From: Vibrio sp. D404a
GTDB lineage: Bacteria > Pseudomonadota > Gammaproteobacteria > Enterobacterales > Vibrionaceae
Assembly: GCF_030248535.1 (NCBI RefSeq)
Contig: NZ_JAHGAJ010000011.1
Span: 96,458 to 160,457 of the forward strand
Length of the DNA stretch: 64,000 nucleotides
Reading direction: 5' to 3'
The notes beneath the pieces are model-generated. The model was not told where the DNA came from. It did no database searches and saw nothing but the letters and a program-made list of their open reading frames with translations. A program made the position numbers and the translations under genes. Shown in pieces: positions 37,185 through 48,076 of this stretch (positions are counted from its first letter, which is position 1; each line of letters starts with the position of its first letter).

Positions 37185-37344
37185 AATCGTTGCTTGCCCA
37201 GTGTGCAAAGGTAAATTGACTTTTGACAAAGATAAGCAAGAACTGATTTGTAAACTTGATCGACTTGCGTACCCAATTAAAGAGGGTATTCCTGTGCTTC
37301 TTGAGCCTGAAGCGCGCGCAATCTCAATGGATGAAGGTAAATAA
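37165..37344 (+). CDS. ycaR: Trm112-like zinc-ribbon protein YcaR
   Basis: A 59-residue protein that overlaps the last 20 bases of lpxK and ends 2 bp before kdsB. It begins [18 protein letters not shown] (Cys11, Cys14), then has [20 protein letters not shown], almost the same as E. coli YcaR, which occupies the same place between lpxK and kdsB. The Trm112 family usually stabilises partner enzymes, but the role of YcaR is not established. Confidence 0.93.
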   Translation: MDHRLLEIVACPVCKGKLTFDKDKQELICKLDRLAYPIKEGIPVLLEPEARAISMDEGK

Positions 37345-37346
37345 TC

Positions 37347-38093
37347 ATGTCGTTTACGGTCGTTATTCCAGCTCGTTATCAATCGAGCCGCTTACCGGGT
37401 AAGCCTCTCGCTGATATCGGTGGTAAGCCGATGATCCAGTGGGTCTATGAGCAATCACTTAAAGCAGGTGCAGATAAAGTTATCATTGCGACCGATGATG
37501 CACGTGTAGAAAAGGCTGCTAAAGCTTTTGGTGCCGATGTTTGCATGACATCACCTAAACATGAGTCTGGTACTGAGCGTCTGGCTGAGGTGATTGATGT
37601 CATGAAGATCCCTGACGATCATATTATCGTGAACGTACAGGGCGACGAGCCTCTGATTCCACCTAGTATTATCAATCAGGTGGCGAACAACTTAGCAGCG
37701 AGCCAAGCGCCAATGGCAACACTCGGTGTTGAAATCACAGAAGTGGATGAAGTTTTCAATCCAAATGCAGTGAAAGTTGTCACGGATAAAGATGGTTATG
37801 CGCTTTACTTTAGTCGTGCGACGATTCCATGGGATCGTGATGCCTACGCCAATAACGGCACTAGCGCTGAATCACCGCTGCTAAGACATATCGGAATCTA
37901 CGCGTACCGTGCTGGTTTTATTAATACCTATATCAATTGGGAACCAAGCACGCTAGAACGTATTGAGTGCTTGGAGCAACTGCGAGTGCTTTGGTATGGT
38001 GAAAAGATTCACGTAGATATCGCGGCTGAAGCGCCAGCTCCGGGTGTTGATACTCCAGACGATTTGGAAGCGGTTAGAGCTATAATCGGTTGA
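37347..38093 (+). CDS. kdsB: 3-deoxy-manno-octulosonate cytidylyltransferase
   Basis: 248 residues. The nucleotidyltransferase signature [16 protein letters not shown] is at 6-21, and [11 protein letters not shown] is the metal/nucleotide-binding loop. It activates Kdo as CMP-Kdo for lipid A-core synthesis in the cytoplasm. Its ATG follows the ycaR stop by 2 bp, so it is last in the msbA operon, and a terminator follows at 38132. Confidence 0.97.
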   Translation: MSFTVVIPARYQSSRLPGKPLADIGGKPMIQWVYEQSLKAGADKVIIATDDARVEKAAKAFGADVCMTSPKHESGTERLAEVIDVMKIPDDHIIVNVQGDEPLIPPSIINQVANNLAASQAPMATLGVEITEVDEVFNPNAVKVVTDKDGYALYFSRATIPWDRDAYANNGTSAESPLLRHIGIYAYRAGFINTYINWEPSTLERIECLEQLRVLWYGEKIHVDIAAEAPAPGVDTPDDLEAVRAIIG

Positions 38094-38131
38094 TGATTAG
38101 CCTTGATGCCATCTAAGTTGAATTTAATCTA

Positions 38132-38162
38132 AACCTCGCGTCGTAGCGGGGTTTTGTCTTTT
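38132..38162 (+). terminator. Intrinsic terminator after kdsB
   Basis: AACCTCGC (38132-38139) pairs with GCGGGGTT (38146-38153, one G-U), followed by a T-rich run. Confidence 0.78.
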
Positions 38163-38271
38163 TAGGTCATCGTAATTTGATTGGCGTTAATCGAGATCAA
38201 AGATAGTTCGTCAATAAAACCCCGTCGAGGATTAATGTGAGATTTACCTCGCTCCAAATCTAATTTTTCTC

Positions 38272-38277
38272 TATAAT
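38272..38277 (+). promoter_or_regulatory. Likely -10 element of the cmk promoter
   Basis: TATAAT at 38272-38277 lies 70 bp before cmk in an intergenic region that follows the kdsB terminator. I find no good -35 at 16-18 bp, so an activator or extended contacts may be needed. Confidence 0.4.
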
Positions 38278-38347
38278 ATGCCGCCTGTTAACGCAGTCGT
38301 GTTATGCGAGTGCGGAATATAACTTACGAAGAAACGTGGAGTAAAAC

Positions 38348-39028
38348 ATGCCTTCTCAAAGCCCAGTGATTACGGTTGATGGCCCAAGCGGTGCAGGTAA
38401 AGGTACCCTATGTATGTTGCTAGCGGAAAAGCTAGGCTTTCATCTACTAGATTCGGGTGCCATTTATCGCGTACTAGCTTTGGCAGCAATTCATCACGGT
38501 GTAGACACAGAGTCTGAAGATGCTTTAGTACCTCTAGCAACGCATTTAGACGTTCAGTTTATTGCTGAGGGTGAACTAGTAAAAGTGATTCTTGAAGGCG
38601 AAGATGTATCAGGCGAACTTCGTAAAGAAGAAACAGGAATGGCTGCGTCTAAAGTGGCGGCATTGCCACGAGTTCGTGAGGCTTTACTGCGTCGTCAACG
38701 CGCTTTTAGTGCTGCACCTGGCCTAGTTGCCGATGGTCGCGATATGGGTACCGTTGTTTTCCCGAATGCTGAAGCGAAAATTTTCCTTGATGCAAGTGCT
38801 GAAGAACGCGCGAATCGCCGTCTTAAACAGTTGCAAGGCAAAGGCTTAGATGTTAAATTTGTCGACCTTTTGAGCGAGATCCAAGAGCGAGACGACCGAG
38901 ATCGTAATCGCCCAGTAGCGCCATTACGCCCTGCTGAGGATGCGCTTGTGCTTGATTCTACCTCAATGAATATTGAGCAGGTAGTTGAAAAAGCACTACA
39001 CTATATTGAATCGAAACTGACTGGGTAA
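38348..39028 (+). CDS. cmk: Cytidylate kinase
   Basis: 226 residues with the P-loop GPSGAGKGT at 12-20, DSGAIYR for CMP binding, and [11 protein letters not shown]. It phosphorylates CMP and dCMP in pyrimidine nucleotide supply. It precedes rpsA, as in E. coli, separated by a 108-bp structured leader. Confidence 0.97.
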   Translation: MPSQSPVITVDGPSGAGKGTLCMLLAEKLGFHLLDSGAIYRVLALAAIHHGVDTESEDALVPLATHLDVQFIAEGELVKVILEGEDVSGELRKEETGMAASKVAALPRVREALLRRQRAFSAAPGLVADGRDMGTVVFPNAEAKIFLDASAEERANRRLKQLQGKGLDVKFVDLLSEIQERDDRDRNRPVAPLRPAEDALVLDSTSMNIEQVVEKALHYIESKLTG

Positions 39029-39054
39029 ATTTTTACCGAGTCGGCAAGAACGTT

Positions 39055-39111
39055 GGTTGCAAGGATGATAACCGGCGAATTTATCAACCCCATGCGGTAG
39101 GATACCCATGG
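39055..39111 (+). promoter_or_regulatory. Structured rpsA leader with GGA-containing hairpin loops
   Basis: Hairpin one: GGTT (39055-39058) with AACC (39070-39073), loop GCAAGGATGAT. Hairpin two: CCATG-c-GGT (39090-39098) with ACC-CATGG (39104-39111), loop AGGAT. Both loops expose GGA. The rpsA start has only a weak SD (GAAG). This matches the known autogenous S1 leader of gammaproteobacteria, where S1 binds its own mRNA. Confidence 0.68.
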
Positions 39112-39136
39112 ACGTTTAATTATTGAAGATTAAATA

Positions 39137-40807
39137 ATGACTGAATCTTTTGCTCAACTCTTTGAAGAGTTTCTAAACGAAACAGAATTCCAACAAGGCA
39201 GCATCGTTAAAGGTACTGTAGTAGCTATCGAGAACGGTTTCGTTCTTGTTGACGCTGGTCTTAAGTCTGAATCTGCTATCCCTGCTGAACAGTTCAAGAA
39301 CGCTGCTGGCGAACTTGAAGTTGAAGTTGGCGCTGAAGTAGACGTAGCTCTAGACGCTGTTGAAGACGGTTTCGGTGAGACTCAACTTTCTCGTGAGAAA
39401 GCTAAGCGTCACGAAGCTTGGATCGTTCTTGAGAAAGCTTGCGAAGAAGCTGAAACTGTTGTTGGTATCATCAACGGTAAAGTTAAAGGCGGTTTCACTG
39501 TTGAACTAAACGGTATCCGTGCTTTCCTTCCAGGTTCTCTAGTAGACGTACGTCCTATCCGTGACACTGCTCACCTAGAAAACAAAGAGCTAGAGTTCAA
39601 AGTAATCAAGCTAGACCAGAAGCGTAACAACGTTGTTGTTTCTCGTCGTGCTGTTATCGAATCTGAGAACAGCGTTGAGCGTGACGAACTTCTTGAAACT
39701 CTACAAGAAGGTACTGAAGTTAAAGGTATCGTTAAGAACCTTACTGACTACGGTGCATTCGTTGACCTTGGCGGTGTTGACGGTCTTCTACATATCACAG
39801 ATATGGCTTGGAAGCGCGTTAAGCACCCATCAGAGATCGTTAACGTTGGTGACGAAATCCTAGTTAAAGTTCTTAAGTTCGACCGTGAGCGTACTCGCGT
39901 ATCACTAGGTCTTAAGCAACTAGGCGAAGATCCATGGGTAGCAATCGCTAAGCGTTACCCAGAAGGTCACAAGCTTTCTGGTCGTGTTACTAACCTAACT
40001 GACTACGGCTGCTTCGTTGAAATCGAAGAAGGCGTTGAAGGTCTAGTACACGTTTCTGAAATGGATTGGACTAACAAGAACATCCACCCATCTAAAGTTG
40101 TTAATGTTGGCGACGAAGTTGAGGTTATGGTTCTTGATATCGACGAAGAACGTCGTCGTATCTCTCTAGGTCTGAAACAGTGTAAAGCTAACCCATGGCA
40201 GTCATTTGCAGAAATGCAAGCTAAGGGCGACAAAGTTACTGGTAAGATCAAGTCTATCACTGACTTTGGTATCTTCATCGGTCTTGAAGGCGGTATCGAC
40301 GGTCTAGTACACCTATCTGACATTTCTTGGAATGTTGCTGGTGAAGAAGCTGTACGTGAGTACAAGAAAGGCGACGAAATCTCAGCAGTTGTTCTTGCAG
40401 TAGATGCAGAGCGTGAGCGTATTTCTCTTGGCGTTAAGCAAATGGAAAACGACCCGTTCAACGCATACGTTGCTGACAACAAGAAAGGTGTTCTTGTAAA
40501 CGGTACTGTTACTGCAGTTGACGCGAAAGGCGCTACTATCGAGCTAATCGAAGGCGTTGAAGGTTACATCCGCGCTTCTGAAGTTTCTCGCGACCGCGTA
40601 GAAGATGCGTCTCTAATCCTAAGCGTTGGTGACAGCGTTGAAGCGAAGTTCACAGGTGTAGACCGTAAGAACCGCGTAATCAACCTATCTATCAAAGCTA
40701 AAGATGAAGCTGAAGAGCAAGAAGCAATGGCTTCACTGAACAAGTCTGACGAAGGCGCGTTCGGTAACGCAATGGCAGATGCATTCAAAGCTGCTAAAGG
40801 CGAATAA
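39137..40807 (+). CDS. rpsA: 30S ribosomal protein S1
   Basis: 556 residues with six S1 RNA-binding repeats. Repeats 3-6 are easy to see by [32 protein letters not shown] blocks starting near residues 192, 277, 364 and 451. The first two bind the ribosome and the others bind mRNA. Codon use is the strongly biased kind of highly expressed genes (GTT, GAA, CGT, many CTA Leu codons). The leader has autoregulatory features, and a terminator follows. Confidence 0.98.
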   Translation: MTESFAQLFEEFLNETEFQQGSIVKGTVVAIENGFVLVDAGLKSESAIPAEQFKNAAGELEVEVGAEVDVALDAVEDGFGETQLSREKAKRHEAWIVLEKACEEAETVVGIINGKVKGGFTVELNGIRAFLPGSLVDVRPIRDTAHLENKELEFKVIKLDQKRNNVVVSRRAVIESENSVERDELLETLQEGTEVKGIVKNLTDYGAFVDLGGVDGLLHITDMAWKRVKHPSEIVNVGDEILVKVLKFDRERTRVSLGLKQLGEDPWVAIAKRYPEGHKLSGRVTNLTDYGCFVEIEEGVEGLVHVSEMDWTNKNIHPSKVVNVGDEVEVMVLDIDEERRRISLGLKQCKANPWQSFAEMQAKGDKVTGKIKSITDFGIFIGLEGGIDGLVHLSDISWNVAGEEAVREYKKGDEISAVVLAVDAERERISLGVKQMENDPFNAYVADNKKGVLVNGTVTAVDAKGATIELIEGVEGYIRASEVSRDRVEDASLILSVGDSVEAKFTGVDRKNRVINLSIKAKDEAEEQEAMASLNKSDEGAFGNAMADAFKAAKGE

Positions 40808-40824
40808 TTTAATTTTTCGCTAAG

Positions 40825-40853
40825 AAAGGGACCTAAGGGTCCCTTTTTTTTTG
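40825..40853 (+). terminator. Intrinsic terminator after rpsA
   Basis: AAAGGGACC (40825-40833) pairs with GGTCCCTTT (40838-40846) around TAAG, followed by a long T-run. Confidence 0.92.
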
Positions 40854-40878
40854 CTTATTTTTCCGATAGGTCTATAAT
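40851..40878 (+). promoter_or_regulatory. Likely ihfB promoter
   Basis: TTGCTT (40851-40856) and TATAAT (40873-40878) with 16 bp between them, just after the rpsA terminator and 30 bp before ihfB. Confidence 0.6.
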
Positions 40879-40907
40879 TTCTAAAAAGAAAACCAACGAG
40901 GGTAACT

Positions 40908-41192
40908 ATGACTAAGTCTGAATTAATTGAAAGGCTATGCGCTGAGCAAACGCATCTTTCTGCAAAAGAAATTGAAGACGCTGTAAAAGACATTTTAGAG
41001 CATATGGCTTCAACATTAGAAAGTGGTGATCGAATCGAAATTCGTGGTTTTGGTAGCTTCTCGCTGCACTACCGTGAGCCTCGCGTTGGCCGTAATCCAA
41101 AAACCGGTGACAAAGTAGAGCTGGATGGTAAATACGTTCCTCACTTCAAACCAGGTAAAGAGCTACGCGAACGAGTAAATACAGGAATGTAG
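40908..41192 (+). CDS. ihfB: Integration host factor subunit beta
   Basis: 94 residues, the normal IHF-beta length. [25 protein letters not shown] is the dimerising helical body. [23 protein letters not shown] is the conserved beta arm that bends DNA, split here by GFGSF and RVGRNPKTG. It acts as the heterodimer with IhfA. It follows rpsA with its own promoter and ends at a strong hairpin. Confidence 0.97.
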   Translation: MTKSELIERLCAEQTHLSAKEIEDAVKDILEHMASTLESGDRIEIRGFGSFSLHYREPRVGRNPKTGDKVELDGKYVPHFKPGKELRERVNTGM

Positions 41193-41211
41193 ATTACTTA
41201 TCGGAATTTTG

Positions 41212-41245
41212 AAAAGCGGCATACTACAATGTATGCCGCTTTTTT
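41212..41245 (+). terminator. Intrinsic terminator after ihfB
   Basis: AAAAGCGGCATAC (41212-41224) pairs with GTATGCCGCTTTT (41231-41243) around TACAAT, then more T. Confidence 0.93.
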
Positions 41246-41320
41246 ATGACCATAATATGGTGGTCTGATAAGTAATTTTCCTGCATAATCGTACTGCTAA
41301 TTAACCAATGAGTGATGAAT

Positions 41321-41593
41321 ATGAAAATTATAAAAATAGTCGCTGTTATTGCACTTTTCCTAATTGCACTGGCTTTAGGCTCTCAAAACCAAACTATCGT
41401 GAACTTCAATTATCTGCTTGCTCAAGGTGACTTCCATCTATCAACTCTTCTTGGAGTGGTATTTGTTTCGGGGTTTGTCTTAGCATGGGTTGTGTTCGGT
41501 AGTATGCACATGAAATCTCAGCTACAAATCCATCGTTTAAAGAAAAAGTTAAACAAGCAATCTAAGCAAGTCGCTGTAGAACCAAAAGCTTGA
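41321..41593 (+). CDS. lapA: LPS assembly protein LapA
   Basis: 90 residues from the ATG at 41321; GTG 41312 and ATG 41315 are also in frame, but the hydrophobic start MKIIKIVAVIALFLIALAL fits E. coli LapA. There are two membrane segments joined by NFNYLLAQGDFHLSTLLGVV (conserved FNYLLAQG) and a basic cytoplasmic tail. LapA works with LapB in controlling LPS synthesis through LpxC turnover. lapB starts 23 bp downstream. Confidence 0.92.
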   Translation: MKIIKIVAVIALFLIALALGSQNQTIVNFNYLLAQGDFHLSTLLGVVFVSGFVLAWVVFGSMHMKSQLQIHRLKKKLNKQSKQVAVEPKA

Positions 41594-41616
41594 TAGCTGA
41601 GAAAGGCTAATACTGA

Positions 41617-42792
41617 ATGTTAGAGTTACTGTTCTTACTTTTGCCCATCGCCGCCGCTTATGGCTGGTATATGGGTAATCGTAATGCTCAGCAAGAAAAA
41701 CAAAAGCAATCCCATCAGATCTCACGTCAATACGTAACAGGTCTGAACCTTCTTTTGTCAGATCAGTCTGATAAAGCGGTTGATCACTTTATCGAACTGC
41801 TCCAAGTCGACAACGAGACGATTGATACTCACTTAGCTTTGGGTAATCTATTCCGTTCTCGTGGTGAAGTCGATCGCGCGATTCGTATTCACCAAAACCT
41901 AATTTCCCGCTCTGGTCTTACTATCGACCAAAAGAACCTCGCACTACAGCAACTCGCAAAAGACTACATGGTATCGGGCTTCCTAGACAGAGCAGAAAAA
42001 ATCTTCGAGCAACTTGTTGAAGAGCCTGATCATAAAGAGAGCGCTCTGCAGCAGCTGGTTTCTATCTATCAACAAACCCGCGAATGGAACAAAGCCATTC
42101 AATATGGCAATGTGCTGATTAAGATCAGCAATAAGAAACTTAAGATGCGTGCTACCGTAGCTCATTTCTGGTGTGAGTTAGCGATGCAAGAGCAAGCTGA
42201 AGGCAATAAGTCAAAAGCTATGCAGCATTTTAAAAAGGCGTTGTCTGAAGACTCTAAGTGTGTGCGAGCGAGTATTGCTTTAGCGAAGCTTCATTTAGCT
42301 GATGAAGAGTATCAGAAGACGATTGAATACCTTGAGTCAGTGATCGATCAAGATATCGATTTCATCAGTGAAGTTCTGCCAACGTTGGCCGATTGCTACC
42401 ACCATTTAGGTCAAGAGGCGCAGCTAGTCGAGTTCTTGAAAGTCTGTATTCAGAAAAAAGCTGGCGTATCGGCTGAGCTAATGTTGGCGCAACTTGTTGC
42501 GCAGCATGAAGACGTGGGCTCAGCACAAGAACTGCTAACCAAGCAACTTCTTAAAAACCCAACCATGAAAGGCTTCTATCGATTGATCGATTACCATATT
42601 GCCGAAGCAGAAGAGGGGAGAGCTAAGAACAGCTTGACCACATTGCAATCAATGGTTGGTGAACAGTTAAAAATGAAGCCTCACTACCGCTGTAGGAAGT
42701 GTGGTTTCTCTACCCACTCTATGTATTGGCATTGCCCTTCATGTAAGGGGTGGGGAACGATCAAGCCAATTCGTGGCCTTGATGGTGAATAG
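41617..42792 (+). CDS. lapB: LPS assembly protein LapB
   Basis: 391 residues: one N-terminal membrane helix (LLFLLLPIAAAYGWYMG), about nine TPR units, and a C-terminal rubredoxin-type metal site with Cys359, Cys362, Cys373 and Cys376. LapB (YciM) is the cytoplasm-facing adaptor that promotes FtsH degradation of LpxC and so limits LPS synthesis. It is in an operon with lapA; a terminator comes before pyrF. Confidence 0.96.
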   Translation: MLELLFLLLPIAAAYGWYMGNRNAQQEKQKQSHQISRQYVTGLNLLLSDQSDKAVDHFIELLQVDNETIDTHLALGNLFRSRGEVDRAIRIHQNLISRSGLTIDQKNLALQQLAKDYMVSGFLDRAEKIFEQLVEEPDHKESALQQLVSIYQQTREWNKAIQYGNVLIKISNKKLKMRATVAHFWCELAMQEQAEGNKSKAMQHFKKALSEDSKCVRASIALAKLHLADEEYQKTIEYLESVIDQDIDFISEVLPTLADCYHHLGQEAQLVEFLKVCIQKKAGVSAELMLAQLVAQHEDVGSAQELLTKQLLKNPTMKGFYRLIDYHIAEAEEGRAKNSLTTLQSMVGEQLKMKPHYRCRKCGFSTHSMYWHCPSCKGWGTIKPIRGLDGE

Positions 42793-42824
42793 ATTTATGG
42801 TCAATGTTAGACCAAATTGAAAAG

Positions 42825-42847
42825 TGCAGCTTTCGGGCTGCATTTTT
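42825..42847 (+). terminator. Intrinsic terminator after lapB
   Basis: TGCAGC (42825-42830) pairs with GCTGCA (42837-42842), then five T. Confidence 0.75.
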
Positions 42848-42888
42848 ATGAGTAAAATTTAAGACAATAAACTGCGTTAGGAGATGAA

Positions 42889-43584
42889 ATGAACGATCAA
42901 AAAATCATTGTAGCACTGGATTACGACAACCAAGCTGATGCTTTGGCCTTTGTTGATAGAATCGATCCAGCATCTTGTCGCCTAAAGGTCGGTAAAGAGA
43001 TGTTTACTCTATTTGGGCCAGAATTCGTTCGCGAATTACACAAGCGTGGTTTCTCGGTATTCCTAGATTTGAAATTCCACGATATCCCAAATACGTGTTC
43101 AAAAGCAGTACGTGCAGCCGCTGAAATGGGCGTTTGGATGGTGAACGTCCACGCTGGTGGCGGTGAGCGCATGATGGCGGCTTCACGTGAGATCCTTGAA
43201 CCTTATGGTAAAGATCGTCCATTGCTTATTGGTGTTACGGTACTCACAAGTATGGAGCAATTAGATCTGGCGGGTATTGGCCTTGATATTGAACCTCAGA
43301 AGCAGGTAATGCGTCTAGCTAAACTAACGAAGAACGCAGGGTTAGATGGTGTGGTTTGTTCAGCGCAAGAAGCGTCTCTATTAAAAGGCGAGCTTGGCCA
43401 GGAATTTAAACTGGTGACACCAGGTATCCGTCCAGTGGGTGCAGAAGTCGGTGATCAAAAACGTATCATGACTCCGACCAAAGCCATCCAAGCGGGTTCT
43501 GACTACCTTGTTATTGGTCGTCCAATTACTCAGGCTTCAGATCCTGCTGCTGTTCTAGCAGAGATCAATGCTACGCTAGCTTAA
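42889..43584 (+). CDS. pyrF: Orotidine-5'-phosphate decarboxylase
   Basis: 231 residues with the catalytic DLKFHD at 60-65 (Asp60, Lys62, Asp65), [11 protein letters not shown] and a final TPGIRPVG phosphate-binding loop followed by LVIGRPITQ. It makes UMP from OMP, the last step of de novo pyrimidine synthesis. The lapAB-pyrF order is the same as in E. coli. AGGAG precedes the ATG. Confidence 0.97.
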   Translation: MNDQKIIVALDYDNQADALAFVDRIDPASCRLKVGKEMFTLFGPEFVRELHKRGFSVFLDLKFHDIPNTCSKAVRAAAEMGVWMVNVHAGGGERMMAASREILEPYGKDRPLLIGVTVLTSMEQLDLAGIGLDIEPQKQVMRLAKLTKNAGLDGVVCSAQEASLLKGELGQEFKLVTPGIRPVGAEVGDQKRIMTPTKAIQAGSDYLVIGRPITQASDPAAVLAEINATLA

Positions 43585-43613
43585 CTTTCTCTTATAGCGA
43601 GCGCGAAACCAAT

Positions 43614-43642
43614 AAGAAGGCCAGCAAATAGCTGGCCTTCTT
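43614..43642. terminator. Intrinsic terminator between convergent pyrF and miaE
   Basis: AAGAAGGCCAGC and GCTGGCCTTCTT pair perfectly around AAATA. Both strands have short T-runs, so it can serve both genes. Confidence 0.88.
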
Positions 43643-43673
43643 TGTTTGGAGTGGAGCGTGCTCTCTTTGCGGG

Positions 43674-44429
43674 TTATACTGGCGCACCACTATGGAATTT
43701 AAAATCACTGTCTTCTGATGTGATCAGGTCGGCTTCGACGCGTGCGAAATGAGCTACACGCTCGGAAATATCCTTACCTGCAATTTGTTCTGCGAGCTCA
43801 AGATAATCTTGGTAGTGACGAGCCTCTGAACGAAGAAGAGACACGTAGAACTTCTCCATATCTTCTTCTAGGAAAGGGGCAAGCTTGGCAAAGCGCTCAC
43901 AAGAGCGTGCTTCAATAAACGCACCAATAATTAATTTGTCCACTAAAGCGTCTGGCTCATAGGTTTTCACATGCTTAATCAAGCCTTTTGCGTAGCGGCC
44001 GGCTTCGATAGGTTGGTATGTGACACCTTTCTTTTCCATTAGCTCCATCACTTGATAGAAGTGGTGAAGCTCTTCTTTGATCAGCAGTACCATTTTATCA
44101 ATCAAGTCATCGCCATACACACAACCGTTTTTGGCCGTGATTTGCTTGGATGCATTGCTCTTACCACGTAGAGATTCCAGATCGCCTTTGCGACGGTAAG
44201 CGAACTCTTCATATGGCTTAATCCACTCGTTTAATTGCTGAGCGCTCTCTTTATCAACCGCGTATTTACGAATCAGAAATAGGGCACTTTGAGCCGCTTT
44301 TAGTTCACACAGCATGTGGTCACGCAAAATGATGTGAAGGTTTTCTGGTTTCTTTGCTTCGTCGATCCAGGTGTCGGGTGTTTCAGCTTTTAGGAAAGAG
44401 TGAATTGGCGCTAATAGTTCTTGGTACAT
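43674..44429 (-). CDS. miaE: tRNA-(ms2io6A)-hydroxylase MiaE
   Basis: 251 residues with the ferritin-like diiron pattern: CELKAAQ near residue 41, KEELHHF near 118, EARSCERF near 170 and SEARHYQDY near 202, giving the Glu and ExxH iron ligands. MiaE uses O2 to hydroxylate the isopentenyl group of ms2i6A37 in tRNA. The gene is convergent with pyrF. The enzyme exists in Salmonella and Vibrio but not E. coli. Confidence 0.95.
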   Translation of the reverse strand: MYQELLAPIHSFLKAETPDTWIDEAKKPENLHIILRDHMLCELKAAQSALFLIRKYAVDKESAQQLNEWIKPYEEFAYRRKGDLESLRGKSNASKQITAKNGCVYGDDLIDKMVLLIKEELHHFYQVMELMEKKGVTYQPIEAGRYAKGLIKHVKTYEPDALVDKLIIGAFIEARSCERFAKLAPFLEEDMEKFYVSLLRSEARHYQDYLELAEQIAGKDISERVAHFARVEADLITSEDSDFKFHSGAPV

Positions 44430-44569
44430 GCTATGGCTTGAGTCGATTGGAAAAACGAGATATTACCATAGGAACTTTAAGGTTAGGAGGGGCTTATGGG
44501 TGTAAAAAAGGCCACCGTTTGGCAGCCTTAGTCATGTTGTTATATTTGCGAAAAATCAGGTGTTCGAAA

Positions 44570-45334
44570 TTACCATTTCTTCTTCTGACCAAACAGAGCA
44601 TCCATATCGTCTTCGCGCTCTTTTGACTCCATTTGTTGAAGCTCTTGCGCGTTGCGATCTTGGCGTTTCTGATCCAGGTCGTTGAGCATCTCTTGCAGCT
44701 TTTCACGAGCCTGATTTGAATAAGGATCGTTTTTCGTGGTCAGTGCATCGATACCCTTGCGCAGCAGCTGAATTGCCGTACCCGGTTGACCGCGAGCAAT
44801 TGAGTCGTTGGCACGCTTGATTACGTTCTCGATGTTGATACGAATTTGAATGGTCTCTAGACGTGCATTTTCTGCAACGTAAGCCTGCGTTTCAAAACGG
44901 CCTTTATTGTGTTCGCTACGAATCGTGTCGCGAAGGCGCTTAACCAGCTTCAACATCATGATAGCTTGCTTATCGCTACTTGGGACACGGAAAGCCGTAC
45001 TTTCACCGCCTTGATAATTCTCTTTCAACTGGGTTATCTGTTGCTTCACGCTCTCGATACGCTGAGCGAGTTGTTTGTTCTTTGGATCTAACTCATACAT
45101 GTTTTCAAGAGAGTCTAGGATACGTGTGTTTAGACACACCAGCAGGTCTTGGCTGAACGGCATGTGATGCGCGTTACCAATCAGTTCTTCCGTTCCATCG
45201 ATAATGGTCAAATAACGAGAAGATTCCTGTTTCTTCGCTGTTTCCACCTTAACTTTATACTGAAGCATGATGTTGTAGCCTAATACCAACACCAAAAGAA
45301 TGGCTACTAAGGCAATAATTAAACCAATATTCAT
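44570..45334 (-). CDS. Membrane-anchored coiled-coil protein of unknown function
   Basis: 254 residues. One N-terminal membrane helix (NIGLIIALVAILLVLVLGYNIML) is followed by a cytoplasmic helical domain with heptad-like stretches (QLAQRIESVKQQITQLKENY) and a charged C-terminus ending DALFGQKKKW. The middle includes a repeat-like RGQPGTAIQLLRKGIDALTT. I recognise it only as a conserved gene beside cysB in Vibrio-like genomes. The orientation of the helix suggests that the bulk is cytoplasmic. No function is assigned. Confidence 0.72.
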   Translation of the reverse strand: MNIGLIIALVAILLVLVLGYNIMLQYKVKVETAKKQESSRYLTIIDGTEELIGNAHHMPFSQDLLVCLNTRILDSLENMYELDPKNKQLAQRIESVKQQITQLKENYQGGESTAFRVPSSDKQAIMMLKLVKRLRDTIRSEHNKGRFETQAYVAENARLETIQIRINIENVIKRANDSIARGQPGTAIQLLRKGIDALTTKNDPYSNQAREKLQEMLNDLDQKRQDRNAQELQQMESKEREDDMDALFGQKKKW

Positions 45335-46652
<1,318 letters not shown>

Positions 46653-46663
46653 CACCTTTATCC

Positions 46664-46696
46664 TCAGGCTCACCTCTTTATGGTGAGCCTGATTTA
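46664..46696 (+). terminator. Intrinsic terminator after cysB
   Basis: TCAGGCTCACC (46664-46674) pairs with GGTGAGCCTGA (46682-46692), followed by TTTAG. Confidence 0.75.
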
Positions 46697-46767
46697 GTTT
46701 GAAGGCCGTTAGATACTTTCTATTTTCCCTTGTACCACCTACAATCGCTCCCATTACAGGGGGAAGC

Positions 46768-47967
46768 ATGCAATCCAAATTCCAAACTCTTGACTCATTT
46801 CTAAATCAGCACCAAGTTTATTGGCGATCTGAACCGTTTCATCTTTGCCAACAAGACGAACTCCCTTGGCGAGATCATAACGAAGCGCTATTTATTTGGT
46901 TGCAGGCACTCAATGAACAGCAAATTCAGGCGTATAAAGAGCAGCCTGAGTCTTTGGTGAATGAGTTAAACGCGTTTTTCCCTGACCTGAACAGCATTGT
47001 TGATGCGATTGAACTACCAACATTAAGTCGCAAAGGGTTAGATTTACCCAAAGGCACAGATACCGGGATTCCAGGACGCAAACTAGAACAAATCATGTCG
47101 ATGAGTGAAGCGGTTTTGCATCACCACAGTGGCAGTGAATGGTTAGAGTGGTGTGCAGGCAAGGGCTTTCTTGGTCGAATCTTATCTCAACAGTCGCAGC
47201 AAAAAGTTACGAGCTTTGAATGGCAGCAATCTCTGTGTGATAGCGGTCAAGCGATCGCTAATGCGCAGATGTTACCTATGCACTTTGTACAAGGTGATGC
47301 TTTTTCAGCGGAATCTAATGCCGTCTTCAATCGTCATCAGCACGCTGTTGCGCTCCATGCGTGTGGCGATTTGCACGTGACGCTACTCAATAAAGCCGTG
47401 AGTCATGAACTACCCGCTGTGACAATATCTCCTTGCTGCTATCACTTAATTCAGTCTGAACAGTATCAACCTATGTCGCAAGCGGCGAAGTCTTCTAAGC
47501 TCAAGCTCTCTAAGTCTGATTTACGAATTCCATTGCAAGAGACGGTAACGGGTGGAGAGCGTGTTAAGAGACACCGTGAATTAGAGATGAGCTTCCGACT
47601 CGGCTTTAGCCAGCTCGTTAACCGTGAGCTTGGGCTGATGGAATACCAACCGGTTCCGAGTATCAAAAAATCTGAGCTGTCTGAAGGTTTTGAATCGTTC
47701 TGCTGGTGGGCAGCGGACAAAAAATCGCTGTTACTATCCGAACAAGTAGATTTTGATTTCTATGAAAGGCTAGGGGCGCAGCTATTTTGGAATATGGAAC
47801 GCCTGAGTTTAGTTCAACAGGTGTTTAGACGACCACTAGAGATGTGGCTTGCTCTCGACCGAGCCTTGTATTTAGAGGAGCAAGGGTACCAAACCTCTAT
47901 TGAACAATTCTGCGAACGGCACATAACGCCGCGTAATATTCTAATAAGAGGACGGAAACCAGACTAG
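46768..47967 (+). CDS. SAM-dependent methyltransferase of the TRM13/GSTCD-like type
   Basis: 399 residues from the ATG at 46768, preceded by an AGGGGG run; an in-frame ATG at 46699 lies too close to cysB. SAM motif I is WCAGKGFLGRIL at 128-139, then ALHACGDLH at 195-203 and the SPCCYH motif at 221-226. The CAGKG plus HACGD plus PCCYH combination resembles TRM13- and GSTCD-type methyltransferases. The substrate, perhaps RNA, is unproven. It is a single gene between two terminators. Confidence 0.75.
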   Translation: MQSKFQTLDSFLNQHQVYWRSEPFHLCQQDELPWRDHNEALFIWLQALNEQQIQAYKEQPESLVNELNAFFPDLNSIVDAIELPTLSRKGLDLPKGTDTGIPGRKLEQIMSMSEAVLHHHSGSEWLEWCAGKGFLGRILSQQSQQKVTSFEWQQSLCDSGQAIANAQMLPMHFVQGDAFSAESNAVFNRHQHAVALHACGDLHVTLLNKAVSHELPAVTISPCCYHLIQSEQYQPMSQAAKSSKLKLSKSDLRIPLQETVTGGERVKRHRELEMSFRLGFSQLVNRELGLMEYQPVPSIKKSELSEGFESFCWWAADKKSLLLSEQVDFDFYERLGAQLFWNMERLSLVQQVFRRPLEMWLALDRALYLEEQGYQTSIEQFCERHITPRNILIRGRKPD

Positions 47968-48008
47968 TTTTGATCGCTAAGATGAGTGTTCCAGCTATAA
48001 GATATAAA

Positions 48009-48042
48009 AAAGCCAGCTTGATTGATTTCAAGCTGGCTTTTA
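48009..48042. terminator. Bidirectional terminator between the methyltransferase gene and ald
   Basis: AAAGCCAGCTTG (48009-48020) pairs with CAAGCTGGCTTT (48029-48040). T-rich flanks lie on both strands. Confidence 0.88.
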
Positions 48043-48076
48043 CATTTTTAGTCAGAAAAACTGTCTATTAATGTTC

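Noticed and set aside
40003..40482. 159-codon minus-strand open frame
   Set aside because: Antisense to rpsA, whose strong codon bias creates long antisense frames. The translated sequence is Ser/Thr/Arg-rich and unlike a protein.
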